From: Lumnitzera littorea | Taxonomy: Eukaryota; Streptophyta; Magnoliopsida; Myrtales; Combretaceae | NCBI GenBank assembly: GCA_024138015.1 | Contig: JAMXBB010000002.1 | Span: 12,281,941-12,345,940, forward strand | DNA length: 64,000 nucleotides | Direction: 5' to 3' | Shown here: positions 37,376 through 48,770 of the stretch, piece by piece | Position numbering within the stretch: the stretch's first letter is position 1 | How the letters are laid out: each line of letters opens with the position of its first letter | Made by a program: the position numbers and the translations under genes | Notes under the pieces: generated by a model | What the model was told of the DNA's origin: nothing | The model's database searches: none | What the model saw: only the letters and a program-made list of their open reading frames with translations

Positions 37376-40287
37376 TGTAAGCCCTAAAGTTAAGCCAAGT
37401 AACTATAGGATTGAACTTAGTACACAAAGTTTAGGGCGATCAGTTAAAGGATCCAATCAAACCTAAATTATGAACTATAGATAGAAATATTAGTAAAAAT
37501 GACCTCGTAAACTTAAATTTAAGAAAATAAATAATAAAATAAGAGACTATAAAATTTTCAAATTTTAAATATAATACTTATTAATTGTCAAAAAGGCAAA
37601 AAGTGTAATCTAATAACTAATAAATTGCTTGAGATAGATTATATGTATACTAAAAATCATAAAATAACCTAAATAATAATTAAGAATGTTCACATGTACC
37701 TTACATGTATTTACGTATAAATAAAAATACATGAAATTACTTAAATTAGCTAGAAAGTTATTAAATAATTAAAGAAAATTATTAAATAATTAAGAAAAAA
37801 TTAGAGGAATAGGGAATGACTTAGATTTAGTCGTGGTAGGTCAGGAAGTGAAGAAGAAAAATTAACCAATAAAAAACAAGCAACACAAAAGGCAAAATTG
37901 AAGAGATTTGGGCAATATCTTGTCAAATTAAATGCATAATAATTACTACAAAGCTCTATAAATAATAAGAAAAATTATAGAACTCATTTAGACAGTTAGA
38001 AGTTAAGAAAAATTAAGAGTACCAAAATTTAGAGAAGAAAATTAAGGTTTAGGAAATTATTAAGCAAATCTGTGCAGAAGGGGCTAGTGAACTAAACCAT
38101 CACTACCACCTCACTCTAAACCCACCGCCTAAACCAATCGATGCACCTAAATCGGTGTTGGAAGCCCAAAAGCCATCGGACCGGGTGAGTCTCACATCTA
38201 CTCCAATTTTGTATAATTTCTTAAAATTATTTGTTTTGCCTAGAAAATTATGAAATTTATTATTCTAAGGTTTTATTGTATGTAGATTTCAGGAAAAAAT
38301 AGTGATTAAGTTTAATCACGTTTGCAAATATAAGGTTCTTAAGAAATTAAGTAAAATCGAGCATAATTAGAACTAAAAATAAATAGACTTAGGAATATAG
38401 TTTGGAGTTCAATTTTTTTTTGTAGAATGCTTAAATTATATAGAACAGTGCTATGAAGCCATTTTTATAAATTTAATTTTTGAAATTTTTAAATAAATTT
38501 TTAGCCCTAAAATGATGGAAAAAATTGGGTAATTTTAGGTTAATTAGGTAATTAAGCGATTAATTACATATTTAGATGGTAATTAGATGTTTAAGGATGT
38601 TAATCTTTGATGTGTAACCCTAATCCTAGTCTTTGGAGTGTTAAGTGTAATTAATATAGGAATTATGTAGTAATTGTAGGAAATTAGGAATATATGGAAT
38701 TGGAAATTTAATAAATATGAAAAATTAAGTTTATTTAGATAATATAATAATAAAAATCAGTATATAATAAATCTGAAACAAAATTTAATTTTAGGTAATT
38801 GTATAAAAAATGTAAGATTTTCTTACTTACATCGAGAGTGAATCCGGTATCCCAATTAGGATTAGAGTGTACCGAATAGTTTAGAATACTAAATTAAGAC
38901 CCAATGTGATATTAGAATACTCGAGTTTAATGTGATTGATTTCACATTAGGATTCGAGCATATTTAGGATTCTTAGTAGTTAGAGACAATGTAGAATTAA
39001 AACTAAAATTTAATTTTGAAACCAAACCCCAAAATAAGATAGAATGAATCATTAATAAATAATAATAATACATGGAGAAATGAGTTAAATTATAACTTAG
39101 AATATGAATCATCAAGGTATAAGTACTAAAAAGACATATTTGTATTATAGGATACCCAAAGACAAACCAACTTGCAATTAAGTGATTGAGCAACTGAGAA
39201 TTCCAAGTAAGTTGGGTTATTACTTAGTGTATTGGAGTACTATTTTATGATACTTAGAGACTTAGGATTGTGTATGATTGTTATTGTAAGTAGTTTATGC
39301 ATGTGTTTGATTATCTGAATTCGTGTTGAAATTTGTGTTGTGATTGATTTTGTGTTATGACTGGATTGGTGTAAAATTGTTTGAACACCTTAAATGGAAT
39401 TTAATCTTATTCGACTCTAATGACCTAAATTGTCATGCATTGCAACCATTTAGGAGATCATTTAGGATTCTCCAACCAAACACTGACACCTTCGATAAAG
39501 ATAACGCTAGATAGTAAATTGGTTTTTTGCTCATCCTTAGTCAAATTAAGTGATAGGAGAGGAGGTCGCGGTGAGGATGAGAACATTGGTTCAAAGGATA
39601 GTCTTAGGAGGAACAGTGTTTCCATTACACAAACCTGGGTTTGGTTGTGAGCTATTACATAACATGAAAACTTCTCAGCCTGGATTAGAGCGGGTGAAAT
39701 TTCTCTGATTTCGCAATGAACAAGACTATCTTGTGTGATGATACTTGCTTGTTACATTGCATGAAAATAATTGCTTGATAATCTTGTTTGTGTTTATATA
39801 CATTCACGAGTCTCCAATTCAACTTATTGAGCTGTAGTTACTCATGCTCGTATAGATCATTTTGCAGGTCTTGATTTCTGAATACTTCGAGTATTATGTC
39901 ACCTTATAACTATCCAGAGGTTAGTTCTTTTGAAGCCTAGGGTGTGAGGATCAATTCGCTTAGTAGTGGATGTATAGTTAGAGTCTCCTTAATAGCTTAA
40001 GAATGAAAGACTGATAGTTGTTATGTAAATTAGTAGACTGTTATGTTAATGTAGAATTTCTTAAGAAGTTCTGTGGAATGTACATGTAATTATGTATGTT
40101 AACCTAAAATTTTTTGATAATTACTATAACTTTAGTTAAACTCTTAATTGAACTGTTTACTTTAAAGTAAGGAGTCGTCAATGCCTTGTGTAGATCATGT
40201 CTATAGTAGGTACTGAGAGGCCGGTTACTATCATAGAATGGTTTACACGGCGAGACTGTTGTAACTCTGTAACTTTAGGGCGTAACA
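37376..40287 (+). mobile_element. Giant solo LTR S4 (2912 bp), subfamily B, abutting A2
   Basis: Begins TGTAAGCCCTAAAG and ends TAGGGCGTAACA, with perfect AAAGT duplications (37371-37375, 40288-40292). It lies directly against the A2 LTR end, separated by the pentamer only. TATA box TATAAATA at 37957-37964. A donor-like GGGTGAGT at 38184-38190 and the exon-like block at 39868-39919 are present. About 80% alike S5 by eye. Terminal sequence shared with S1-S3 (CTTGTGTAGAT...TTTACACGGCG) shows one larger family. Confidence 0.93.
39868..39919 (+). other. Exon-like block in S4 (AG|52 nt|GTTAGT)
   Basis: Preceded by ATTTTGCAG and followed by GTTAGTTC. The ATG at 39896 (A at -3) opens MSPYNYPE, ending exactly at the donor-like site. 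Confidence 0.55.
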
Positions 40288-40640
40288 AAAGTAATGCCTT
40301 TCAAACTCAATAATGTAGGGGCAACTTACCAAAGAGCAATAGTTACAGTTTTTCATAGCATGATGCATAAAGAAGTTGAAGTATATGTTGATGATATGAT
40401 TACATAGTCCAAAGAGGGAGAAAATCACATGGATAACGTAAGGAGATTATTTGATAGGTTGAGAAAATTCTAATTGAAGCTAAATACAAAGAAGTGCACC
40501 TTCGGAGTAACTTTAAGGAAATTATTAGGTTTCATAATCAGCCAAAGGGGCATCGAAGTGGACCTTAATAAAGTTAAAGCAATAGTTAACTTGCCTCCCT
40601 TCATGTATACTTAAAGAAATTAGAGGCTTATTGGGTTGCT
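40288..40640 (+). pseudogene. C reverse transcriptase, C-terminal half
   Basis: Resumes C RT after A2 and S4: VMPFKLNNVGATYQRAI, FHSMMHKEVEVYVDDMI with the YVDD catalytic motif (about 40380-40400), NVRRLFDRLRKF, NTKKCTFGVTLRKLLGFIISQRGIEVDLNKVKAI. One stop follows DDMIT and another lies in the thumb; otherwise well preserved. Confidence 0.9.
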
Positions 40641-41269
40641 TAAACTACATAGCCCGGTTCATAGCTTAACTTATAGATAAATATCGTCCTTTGTTTAAGT
40701 TGTTGAAAAAGAACACCAAGATAAATTGGGATGAAGAATGTGAGCAAGCCTTTACAACGATCAAGGAGTACCTCATAAACCCTTCAATTCTGGTAGCTCC
40801 TAAACTTGGGAAGTTGTTGTTTTCGTACCTTACAATATTACTAGAATCTATGGGGTGTATGCTTAGTCAGGAAGATGAGGAAGCAAAAGAGCAAGCCATA
40901 TACTACTTAAGTAAGAAGTTTATAGAAGGGGAACAGAAGTATTCAGAAATTGAAAGAATGTGTTGTACTTTGTTCTAAGTAATGCATCGGCTTAGACAAT
41001 ACACGCTCTATTACGATATTGAATTGCTGACTCAGCATGATCCCTTAAAGTACTCGACAGATAAGCTGGCTTGAATTGGTAAAATCTCAAAGTGGCAAAT
41101 GTTGCTGTTGGAGTTCAACATCACATATATGAACTAAAATTTAGTTAAAGAGCGAGCCTTAATATATCAGCTAGCAGAAAATCCCTCTAAAGGTACTCCT
41201 CAAAAGGTATAAGTTAGGTTCCCTAACGAAGACATCTTAGTAGCTAAAGGTAGTTTTGATGAAGAGAAA
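40641..41269 (+). pseudogene. C RNase H (first)
   Basis: Frame 40691-40978: INWDEECEQAFTTIKEYL, PSILVAPKLGKLLFSYLTIL, GCMLSQEDEEAKEQAIYYLSKKFIEGEQKYSEIERMCCTLF. It continues with HRLRQYTLYYDIELLTQHDPLKY and KISKWQMLLLEFNITY (40980-41140). Matches the RT-linked RNase H of Tat-type elements. Confidence 0.9.
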
Positions 41270-41850
41270 GACAATAAGCCCCTGAAATGGAAAATGTCCT
41301 TCGATGGAGCTACTAATGTATCTAAGTGTGGAATCGGGGCAATATGAGTGTCCCTGAAGGTACGCAGTTCCCTATAGCTATAAGGCTCGTTTTCTCATAC
41401 ACCAACAATATCACCGATACGAAGTATGCATCTTGGGACTTAAAATAGCCCTAAATAAGAACATTCAAGAGTTAGAATTGTATAGAGATCTTCACTCATA
41501 AGGAAGGATCCCAAACTAGTACCCTATCATTAATACTTAGCTGAATTAATGGAGAAATTCGAAGAAATTCAAAGAAATCACTTTCACTCATATGCTGAGG
41601 ACTCAAAATCAATTTGCTAATGCATTAGCCACTCTAGCATCTATGATCCAAATATCTAGTGGAGTCGAAATTTATCCCTTCACCATTGAAGCCGAAGAAA
41701 AGCTTGCTTTATGTCTGGCAATTGAAGGTACACATAACGAAAAGTCTTGGTTCTATGATATTAAAATGTTTCTACAATAAGGCACGTACCTTAATGAAGT
41801 TGAGAGAAAGGATAGAAAGACAATCAAGAGATTGGCTACCCTGTTCCTAG
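41270..41850 (+). pseudogene. C second RNase H (aRNH)
   Basis: KPLKWKMSFDGATNVSKCGIGAI (41280-41345) is the D-G start of an additional, archaeal-type RNase H fold. LMEKFEEIQ and the open frame 41592-41780 (LRTQNQFANALATLASMIQISSGVEIYPF) supply its C-terminal N-x-x-A-D/N-x-L-A motif. A tandem second RNase H is known from the Tat lineage and supports placing C there. Stops and a frameshift in the middle. Confidence 0.85.
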
Positions 41851-42183
41851 TAAGTGAATCTACCTTGTATTGACGATCATTTAACGGTATACTTTTAAGG
41901 TGTGTAGATGACAAAGAGGCCAAGGTTTTGATGAAGGAAGTATACGAAGGAGTATGTGACTCTCACATGAATGACTACATGCTTACTAAGAAAATTATGA
42001 GGTTAGGGTATTATTGGTCAATAATGAAAGGCGATTGCATTAAACATGTCAAGCATTGTCACTTATGCCAAATTTATGCAAATAAGATAAATATCCTGCC
42101 TTAAGGATTACAAACACTCTCTACACCATAGCCATTTGCAATGTGGGTTATAGACATCATTAGCCCAATTACTCCAAAGGCAT

Positions 42184-45090
42184 TGTAAGCTCTAAAGCTT
42201 AGCCAAGTGACCGTAGGGTTGAACTTAAAGCACAAGGTTTAGGGCGATCGATTAAAGGATCCGATCAAACCCAAATTATAAACTATTGAGAGACATATTA
42301 GTAAAATGACCCCGTAAACTTGAATTTAAAAAAATAAGTAGTAAAATAGGAGATTATAAAATTTTCAAATTTTAAGCATAATAATTGTTAATTACCGAAA
42401 ATGCGAAAAGTGTAATCTAATAACTAATAAATTACTAGAGATAGATTATATGTATACTAAAAATTTTAGAATGACCAAAATAATAATTAGGAATGTTCAC
42501 ATGTACCCCACATGTATTTACGTGTAGATAAAAATACGCGAAATTACCTAAATTGACCAAAAACTAAGTAAATAATTAAAGAAAATTATAAATTAATTAT
42601 GGAAAAATCAGAAGAGGATAGAATGATCCAAATTTGGTCATTGCAGGTCAGGATCTACAAAATAAAAATCAACCAATTAGAATTAGGCAACACAAAAGCC
42701 AAAAATCAAGAAAATTGGGCAAAGTCATATCTAATTAATGCATAATAATTACCAAATCGTCTATAAATAGGAGAAAAATTTCCAGAACTCATTTAGGCAG
42801 TGAGGAATCTAAGAAAAATTGAGAGACTAAAAAATTTAAGAGAAAATTCAGAAAACAAAAAAAGAAAAGAAAACTGTGCAGATTGGGCAAGTGAGCCAAA
42901 CCCACACCTCACCACCACCTGGGACCGAGCCACCACCACCACCCTACTTTAGACCCACCGTCTGAGCCGGCCGACAACCTTGGACTGGGTTTGAACGGCT
43001 AGAAAGCATCGAACCGAGTGAGTCCTATAATTGTCCCGATTTTGTATAATTTAGTAAAATTAGTTATTTTACCCAGAAAATTATGAAACTTGTTATTCTG
43101 ACGTTTTGTTATATGTAGATTTAGGAAAAAATAGTGATTTAGTTTAATCACGTCTGAAAATATAGGGTTCTTAACAAATTGAACAAAACCGAACATGATT
43201 AGAACTAGAAATAAATAGGTTTAGGAGTGTAGTTTGGAGCTCAATTTTTTTCTATAAGATGCTCATGTGATATAGAATAGTGCTATAAAGCCATTTTTTT
43301 CAAATTAATTTTTGAAATTTTTTAGTTAATTTTTAGCCTTAAAATAATGGAAAAATTTGGTGATTTTGGGTTAATTAGGTGATTAAGATACTAATTACTG
43401 ATTTAGATAGAAACTAGATGTTTAGGGATGTTAATCTCTGATGTGGAAACCTAATCATAGCCTTTGGAGTATTAAGTATGGTTAATTTAGGAAATTAGGT
43501 AGTTAATGTAAGAAATTAGTAATATATGAAATTGAAAATTAATAAATCTAAAAAAATTAAGGTTATTTAGATAATATTATAATAGAAATAAAAATAATAA
43601 TAAATCTGAAATAACATTTAATTTTAAGTAAATGTATCAAAATGTAAGATTTTCTCATGTCGGGAATAAAACCGATACCTCAATTAGGGTTAGCATGTAT
43701 CGAATAGTTTAGAATACTGAATTAAGACCCAATATGATATTTGAATACTCGAGCTTAATGTGATTATTTTCACATTAGAATTTGAGCATATTTAAGACTT
43801 AGGAATCAAAACCAGAATCTAATTTAGGATTTGAACTTCGAAATAGAGTAGAAAGAATTATTAGTATATAATAGGTATACATAGAAAAAGGCGTTAAATT
43901 ATAACTTAGAATATGAATCTTTAAAGTATAAGTACAAAAAAGACCTATTTGTATTATAGAACACCTAGAGACAAATCGGCCTGCGATTGAGGGATCGAGC
44001 GATTGAGAAAATTCCAAGTAAGTTGGATTATTACTTATTGTAATAGAGTACTATTTGTATGGTACTCGAAGACTTAGGCTTGTATATGGTTGTGATTGTA
44101 AGTAGTCTACGCATGTGTTTAACGTATCTGAATTCGTGTTGAAATTGTAATGTGAGTGATTTTGTGTTATGATTGAATTGGTGTGAAATTGTTTGAACAC
44201 CCTAAATGAAATTTAATCTTATTTGACTCTAAGAACAAAAAATGTCATGCATTGCAACCCGTTAGGGGATCATAGGATTCTCCAACCAAATACCAACCTC
44301 TTCGAAAGGGATAGTGTAGGATTGCAAAATGGTCCCTTCTTCATCCTCAGTCGAACTAAGTGACAGGAGAGGAGGTCGCGGTGAGGGTGAAGTCAATGGT
44401 TCGAAGGTAGTTGCGGAAGGAGCGAGGTCTCCATTGCACAAGCCTGGGTTTGGTTGTGAGCTGCTACATAACATGGAACTCCTCAACCCGGATTAAAGCG
44501 GGCGAAATTCCTCTGATTTCACAACGAACCAGACTACGTTGTGCGATGACACTTGATTATTGCATTGCATGAAAATAATTGATTGATAATCTTGTTTGTG
44601 CTTGTATGCATTCATGAGTCTCCAATTCAACTTACAGAGCTATAGTTGCTTATACCCTTTTAGATCTTTTTGCAGGTTCTGATCTCTGAACAATTCAAAT
44701 AGAATGCCGCCTTACAATTACCCAGAGGTTAGTCTTTTTGAAGCCCGAGGTGTGAGTATCAAACTATTTAGTAGTGGTGTGTAGCTAGAGTATCTTTGTA
44801 ATTAAGGATGAAAGACTGATAGTTATTATGTACATTAGTGAACTATTGTGTTTATGTAAAACTTCTTGGGGAGCTTTGTGGACTTACATATAATTATACA
44901 TGTTTATTAGAAATTTGTAATATTTATCATAATTGTAGTATAAATGTTAATCGGACTGTTTACTTCAAAGCGAGGAGTCGTCGACGCCTTGTGTAGATCA
45001 TGTCTATGGTAAGCACTGTGAGGCCAGTTACTATCATAGAATGGTTTACACGGCGGGACTGTTGCGACTCTATGACTTCGAAGCATAACA
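42184..45090 (+). mobile_element. Giant solo LTR S5 (2907 bp), subfamily B, in C integrase
   Basis: Begins TGTAAGCTCTAAAGC and ends TTCGAAGCATAACA, with perfect GGCAT duplications (42179-42183, 45091-45095). It splits the integrase between ITPKA and SNGHHF. TATA box TATAAATA (42762-42769, in CTATAAATAGGAG). Donor-like GTGAGT at 43018-43023 and exon-like block at 44676-44727. The interval from the TATA box to the donor has no ATG, consistent with an untranslated leader exon. Confidence 0.95.
44676..44727 (+). other. Exon-like block in S5 (AG|52 nt|GTTAGT)
   Basis: Preceded by CTTTTTGCAG and followed by GTTAGTCT. The ATG at 44704 (A at -3) opens MPPYNYPE, ending at the donor-like site. Confidence 0.57.
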
Positions 45091-45287
45091 GGCATCTAAT
45101 GGGCATCACTTTATTTTAGTCGCCATCAACTACATCAGTAAGTGGGTTGAGGTCTCATCTTATTCAAGTGTTACTAAAGGGGTAGTAGTCAAGTTTATCA
45201 AGAAGGATACCTTGGCTCAATATGGGGCACCAAAAATGATCATCGTCGATAACGACACAAATCTCAACAACAAGCTTATGTTAGAGT

Positions 45288-46310
45288 TGAAGAACACTAA
45301 GCTAAACTCAAGAGAGGGATGAATTGAGTTTAAGGACAAATTTCAATTCTTTTTTGATATAAATTACTAAATGCAATAATAAGAGTAATCAAAGCAACAA
45401 TAGAACAATAATGAATGCAGAAATTAAAGAGATAGGGATAAAGAAGATTAAGCCTGGATATAACGTGGAGTTTGGATCGCCCCCTAGTCTTCACAGATAC
45501 ACAATGCCTCCAACCGAAGACTTTACACCACTTTATTAATTTTACAATCTAATTGCTCCAAGAGCTACACAAGCTTACACAATCTCTTTTACCACAACTA
45601 ACTCAAGAAAATCACTTTCTTTACTCGAGATTACAAATGTAAGGACTTTCAAACACATAACTATATCTCTTTTTGTTTGATAGCAAATAAGTGTACAAGA
45701 GACCAAAAAGAAGTGAAATGAGCTCAAGAATATAAGAGAATGCCTTTTAGTTGCAGTAGAATATTAGATCTTAAAAGCCTTTAGTCGGGTAGTTGAGCTT
45801 TTATAACAACTCCTTAAATTCTCCTCGTTGCTACGCATTAAATGTTCAAACGGTTACTTAAAACTGACTTACCAGCATGCTGGTACTCTAAACTACCGGC
45901 AAGCTAGTAAAAATTACTTTACCGGCAAGTGAATTGGCAAGTCAGTTCTTCCAAGTCAATGAGCTTTTTCCAGGGCTTTATACCGTTAGCTTGGTTCTTC
46001 CTTGAGCCGTCAACGCAGTAAGCCAAATACTACCTGAAAATTCTTTTAACATACAATAAACGAATACTCTTTGCAATATAACTTCAAGATCATTTGATCA
46101 CCACTTCAAAAAGATTAAATTTCTTGTAGAGATAATTGATATATTTAATCATTAAGCAAGCTAATTCAACTTATTCAATTATCTCAAAATAATCAAATAA
46201 TACTTAGTTTAATCATCCACTTGTTTTGTTTTCTTCGAAAACAATAAGTTTAATTATATGCTTTTTGTTTTGTTCTCATCAAAATCAAATAATGAACCTT
46301 AAGTTCAACA
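45288..46310 (-). mobile_element. Copia-type solo LTR K (1023 bp), SIRE-like, in C integrase
   Basis: Perfect AGAGT duplications (45283-45287, 46311-46315). On the minus strand it begins TGTTGAACTTAAGGTTC, then a TTTTGATGAGAACAAAAC stretch, and ends GTGTTCTTCA, resembling SIRE/Maximus copia LTRs. It contains a perfect 16-bp palindrome TACCAGCATGCTGGTA (45870-45885) and two nearby TACCGGCAAG repeats. No coding. The family assignment is by resemblance only. Confidence 0.85.
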
Positions 46311-46984
46311 AGAGTTACGTCGACAATTCAAGATCATCTATAGGAACTTTATACCTTATCGATCCTAGATGAATGGGGCTGTCGAAGCAATCAACAAAAA
46401 TCTCAAAAGGATGATTGAAAAAATGGTTGTTAAATACAAGGATTGGCATGAAATGTTGCCGTTTGCACTCATGGCTTATCGAACTTCAATAAGAACATAA
46501 ATAGGGGCAACGCCCTACTCCTTAGTATACGGTACTGAAGCAATATTATCGAAGGAAGTTGACATCCTGTTTCTTAAGGTACTATTGAAAACTTAGTTAA
46601 ATGAGGCCAATTGGGTAAAGAAACGCATCAAGCAGTTGAATTTAATTGATGAGAAAAGATTGATAACCCTATGTTATAATCAATGTTACTAATAAAGAAT
46701 GGGTTAAGCTTTTAACAAAAGGGTATAGCCCTAGAACTTCAAAGAAGGTGATATGGTGTTGAGAAAGGCTCTTCTCATTGCACAAGACCTTAAAAGAAAA
46801 TTTGCTCCCAATTACAGATGCATTTATATCGTAAGGTAAGTGTTGTTAGGAGGGGCTTTGATTTTGTCACAGATAGATGGTCTAAAGTTAAGGGACCTTG
46901 CAAACACTAACGCTGTAAAATTGTACTACCCATGAAAGTCAATAGAAATTCTTACTCAGAACACAAAAATGCCAATGATCTTAA

Positions 46985-47690
46985 ATGTTACTTTGGTCTA
47001 ATTTTCATCTTCTACAAGCAAAGTCGGTATCCCTAGTAGTTATCAACATTTGGATCACTTCCATCACTTTTCCTGCTCCATCAAAAGGTCTTATTCACTT
47101 ACTCCATGAAACCTATACACTTAAAACACAAGAGAACGTGAAAGTGAGATATAAAACATTGGTAATTAACAAAATTCTTTAAAATACTTTATTACGAGTT
47201 GATCCTCCTTGATAAGGAGTTTTATTGTCTATTTTTTAGGGAAAGGCAAAATCCAAAGGGGTGAATACCTCATAGTGGATATTTACTAGTCAAGGATTCG
47301 ATTCGGAAAAATCTAAAAGATAATCAATTGATGAAAGGAAATAGTAGACGGCATTTTGTATTAGGCTGGTTTCTGTAACTTCCTAAAAGGGCCAGTAGGA
47401 GTTTTAGGTCTCATGTCAAGATTGATTGGGGATGGGAAATCAGAAATCAAATTCATTTCAAAGAATGAGTCAATTGGTTTTGATAGGACTTTTCAAGGAA
47501 AGGTTTGACAGTTTGGGTGCTATTAACAAGACCAAGTAAGTATTTTTATACAATGTTAGCATATTGGTTTCAAATATTGCATCTACATCTAACCCTTACT
47601 TCTTAAGATAGTAACTAACATTTGGGGTACTTTCTTCCTTCTTAACAACCTTTTAGTATTCCAATTGATCCATAAGACTTTGTCGTAACT
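46985..47690 (+). other. C 3' UTR, first part
   Basis: About 700 bp between the integrase end and the tandem array, with no domain. The 65-codon frame at 46985-47182 lacks recognisable features and is probably chance. Confidence 0.5.
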
Positions 47691-48571
47691 CTTTTAGGGT
47701 CTTAGCTAACTCAAGGAGCACTTAGCCCGTTCGCATAAGTTAGTTAGCTCATAGGGGCATGACCAACCTTCAATTTCTTTTTTAGGGTCTTAGCCAGTTT
47801 AAGGAGCACTTTGCCCAATTGCTTAGGTTAGTTAACTCTTAGAGGTATAACCACACTTTAATTTCTCTTTAGAGTCTTAACCAGCTCAAAAAGCGCTTCA
47901 TCTATTCACCTAGGTTAGCTAACTCATAGGGATACGACCAGGCTTTAATTTCTCATTTAAGATCTTAGCTAGCTCAAGAAGTGTTTTACTCGTTTACCAA
48001 GGTTAGTCAGCTCATAGGGGCACGACCAAGCTTCAATTTCTCTTTAGGGTCTTAGCTAGCTCAATGAGCACTTTGCTCATTCGCCTAGATTAGTTGGCTT
48101 ATAGGGGCATAACTAAGCTTCAACTTCTCTTTAGGGTTTTAGCCACTTCAAAGAGTACTTTAACCACTCGCCTAAGTTAGTTAGCTCATAGGGGTACGAC
48201 CAGGCTTCAATCTCCAAGTTAAGGTCTTAGGTAGCTTAAGAAGTGCTTTGCCCATCCGCCTAGGTTAGTCAGCTCATAGGGGCACGATTAGGCTTTAATT
48301 TCTCTTTTAGGGTCTTAGCTAGCTTAAGGAATGCTTAGCCCATTAGCCTAGGTTAATTAGCTCATAAGGGTACGACTATGCTTCATTTTCTCTTTTAGGG
48401 TCTTAACCAACTCAAGGAGTGCTTTACTTGTTCGCTTAAGTTAGTCATCTCATAGGGGTATGACTAGGCTTCATTTTCTCATTTAGAGTCTTAGCCAGCT
48501 TAGGGAGCACTCTGCCTATTTCGCTTAGGTTAGTCAACTCATAAGGGCACGACTAGGCTTTAATTCCTATT
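47691..48571 (+). repeat. 88-bp tandem repeat array in C 3' UTR (10 copies)
   Basis: The anchor TAGGGTCTTAG or a close variant starts at 47695, 47783, 47870, 47958, 48045, 48132, 48220, 48308, 48396 and 48484, a period of 87-88 bp. Each unit includes AGCTCAAGGAGCACTTTGCCC, CCTAGGTTAGTTAGCTCATA and GGGGCACGACCAGGCTTCAA-like parts. Units are diverged from each other. Tandem arrays in the 3' UTR next to the 3' LTR are a known feature of Ogre/Tat elements and can seed satellite DNA. Confidence 0.95.
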
Positions 48572-48770
48572 TCAATTTCTTGGCAAGCTCTTAGAGTGCC
48601 TCCTCTCTCTTTCACCTTTCACCATTCATCAAATCCCTAATAAACCAAACTTAGGATAACTAGTTAGTTGTAGCACTTCTTATGACAAATTCTACCCTTA
48701 AGGCAAAAATAGTGTTTTTTTTGTCTTTATGACAAAGTTGTGGTCAAACTTCATCGCAAATAGAGATAGC
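48572..48770 (+). other. C 3' UTR end and polypurine region
   Basis: About 200 bp between the tandem array and the 3' LTR. Ends in a purine-rich GCAAATAGAGATAG just before TGTAGG, the likely polypurine tract, though C residues weaken it. Confidence 0.5.

Larger units (their letters stand above)
41851..46984 (+). pseudogene. C integrase, split by S5 and K
   Basis: Zinc-binding part at 41930-42080: VLMKEVYEGVCDSHMNDYMLTKKIMRLGYYWSIM, then HVKHCHLCQIYANKI (H..H..C..C). Core: FAMWVIDIISPITPKA | S5 | SNGHHFILVAINYISKWVEVSSY (45095-45165), YGAPKMIIVDNDTNLNNKLM | K | then MNGAVEAINKNLKRMI, DWHEMLPFALMAYRTS (about 46370-46490, catalytic Glu in GAVEA). C-terminal part: ATPYSLVYGTEAIL, FKEGDMVLRKAL, FAPNYRCIYIV, GGALILSQIDG, NAVKLYYP to about 46935. 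Both insertions have perfect duplications and the frame continues across each. Confidence 0.9.

Noticed and set aside
47691..48571. CRISPR-like array
   Set aside because: The 88-bp units are directly adjacent and similar along their length, with no unique spacers; it is an ordinary tandem repeat in a eukaryotic retrotransposon.
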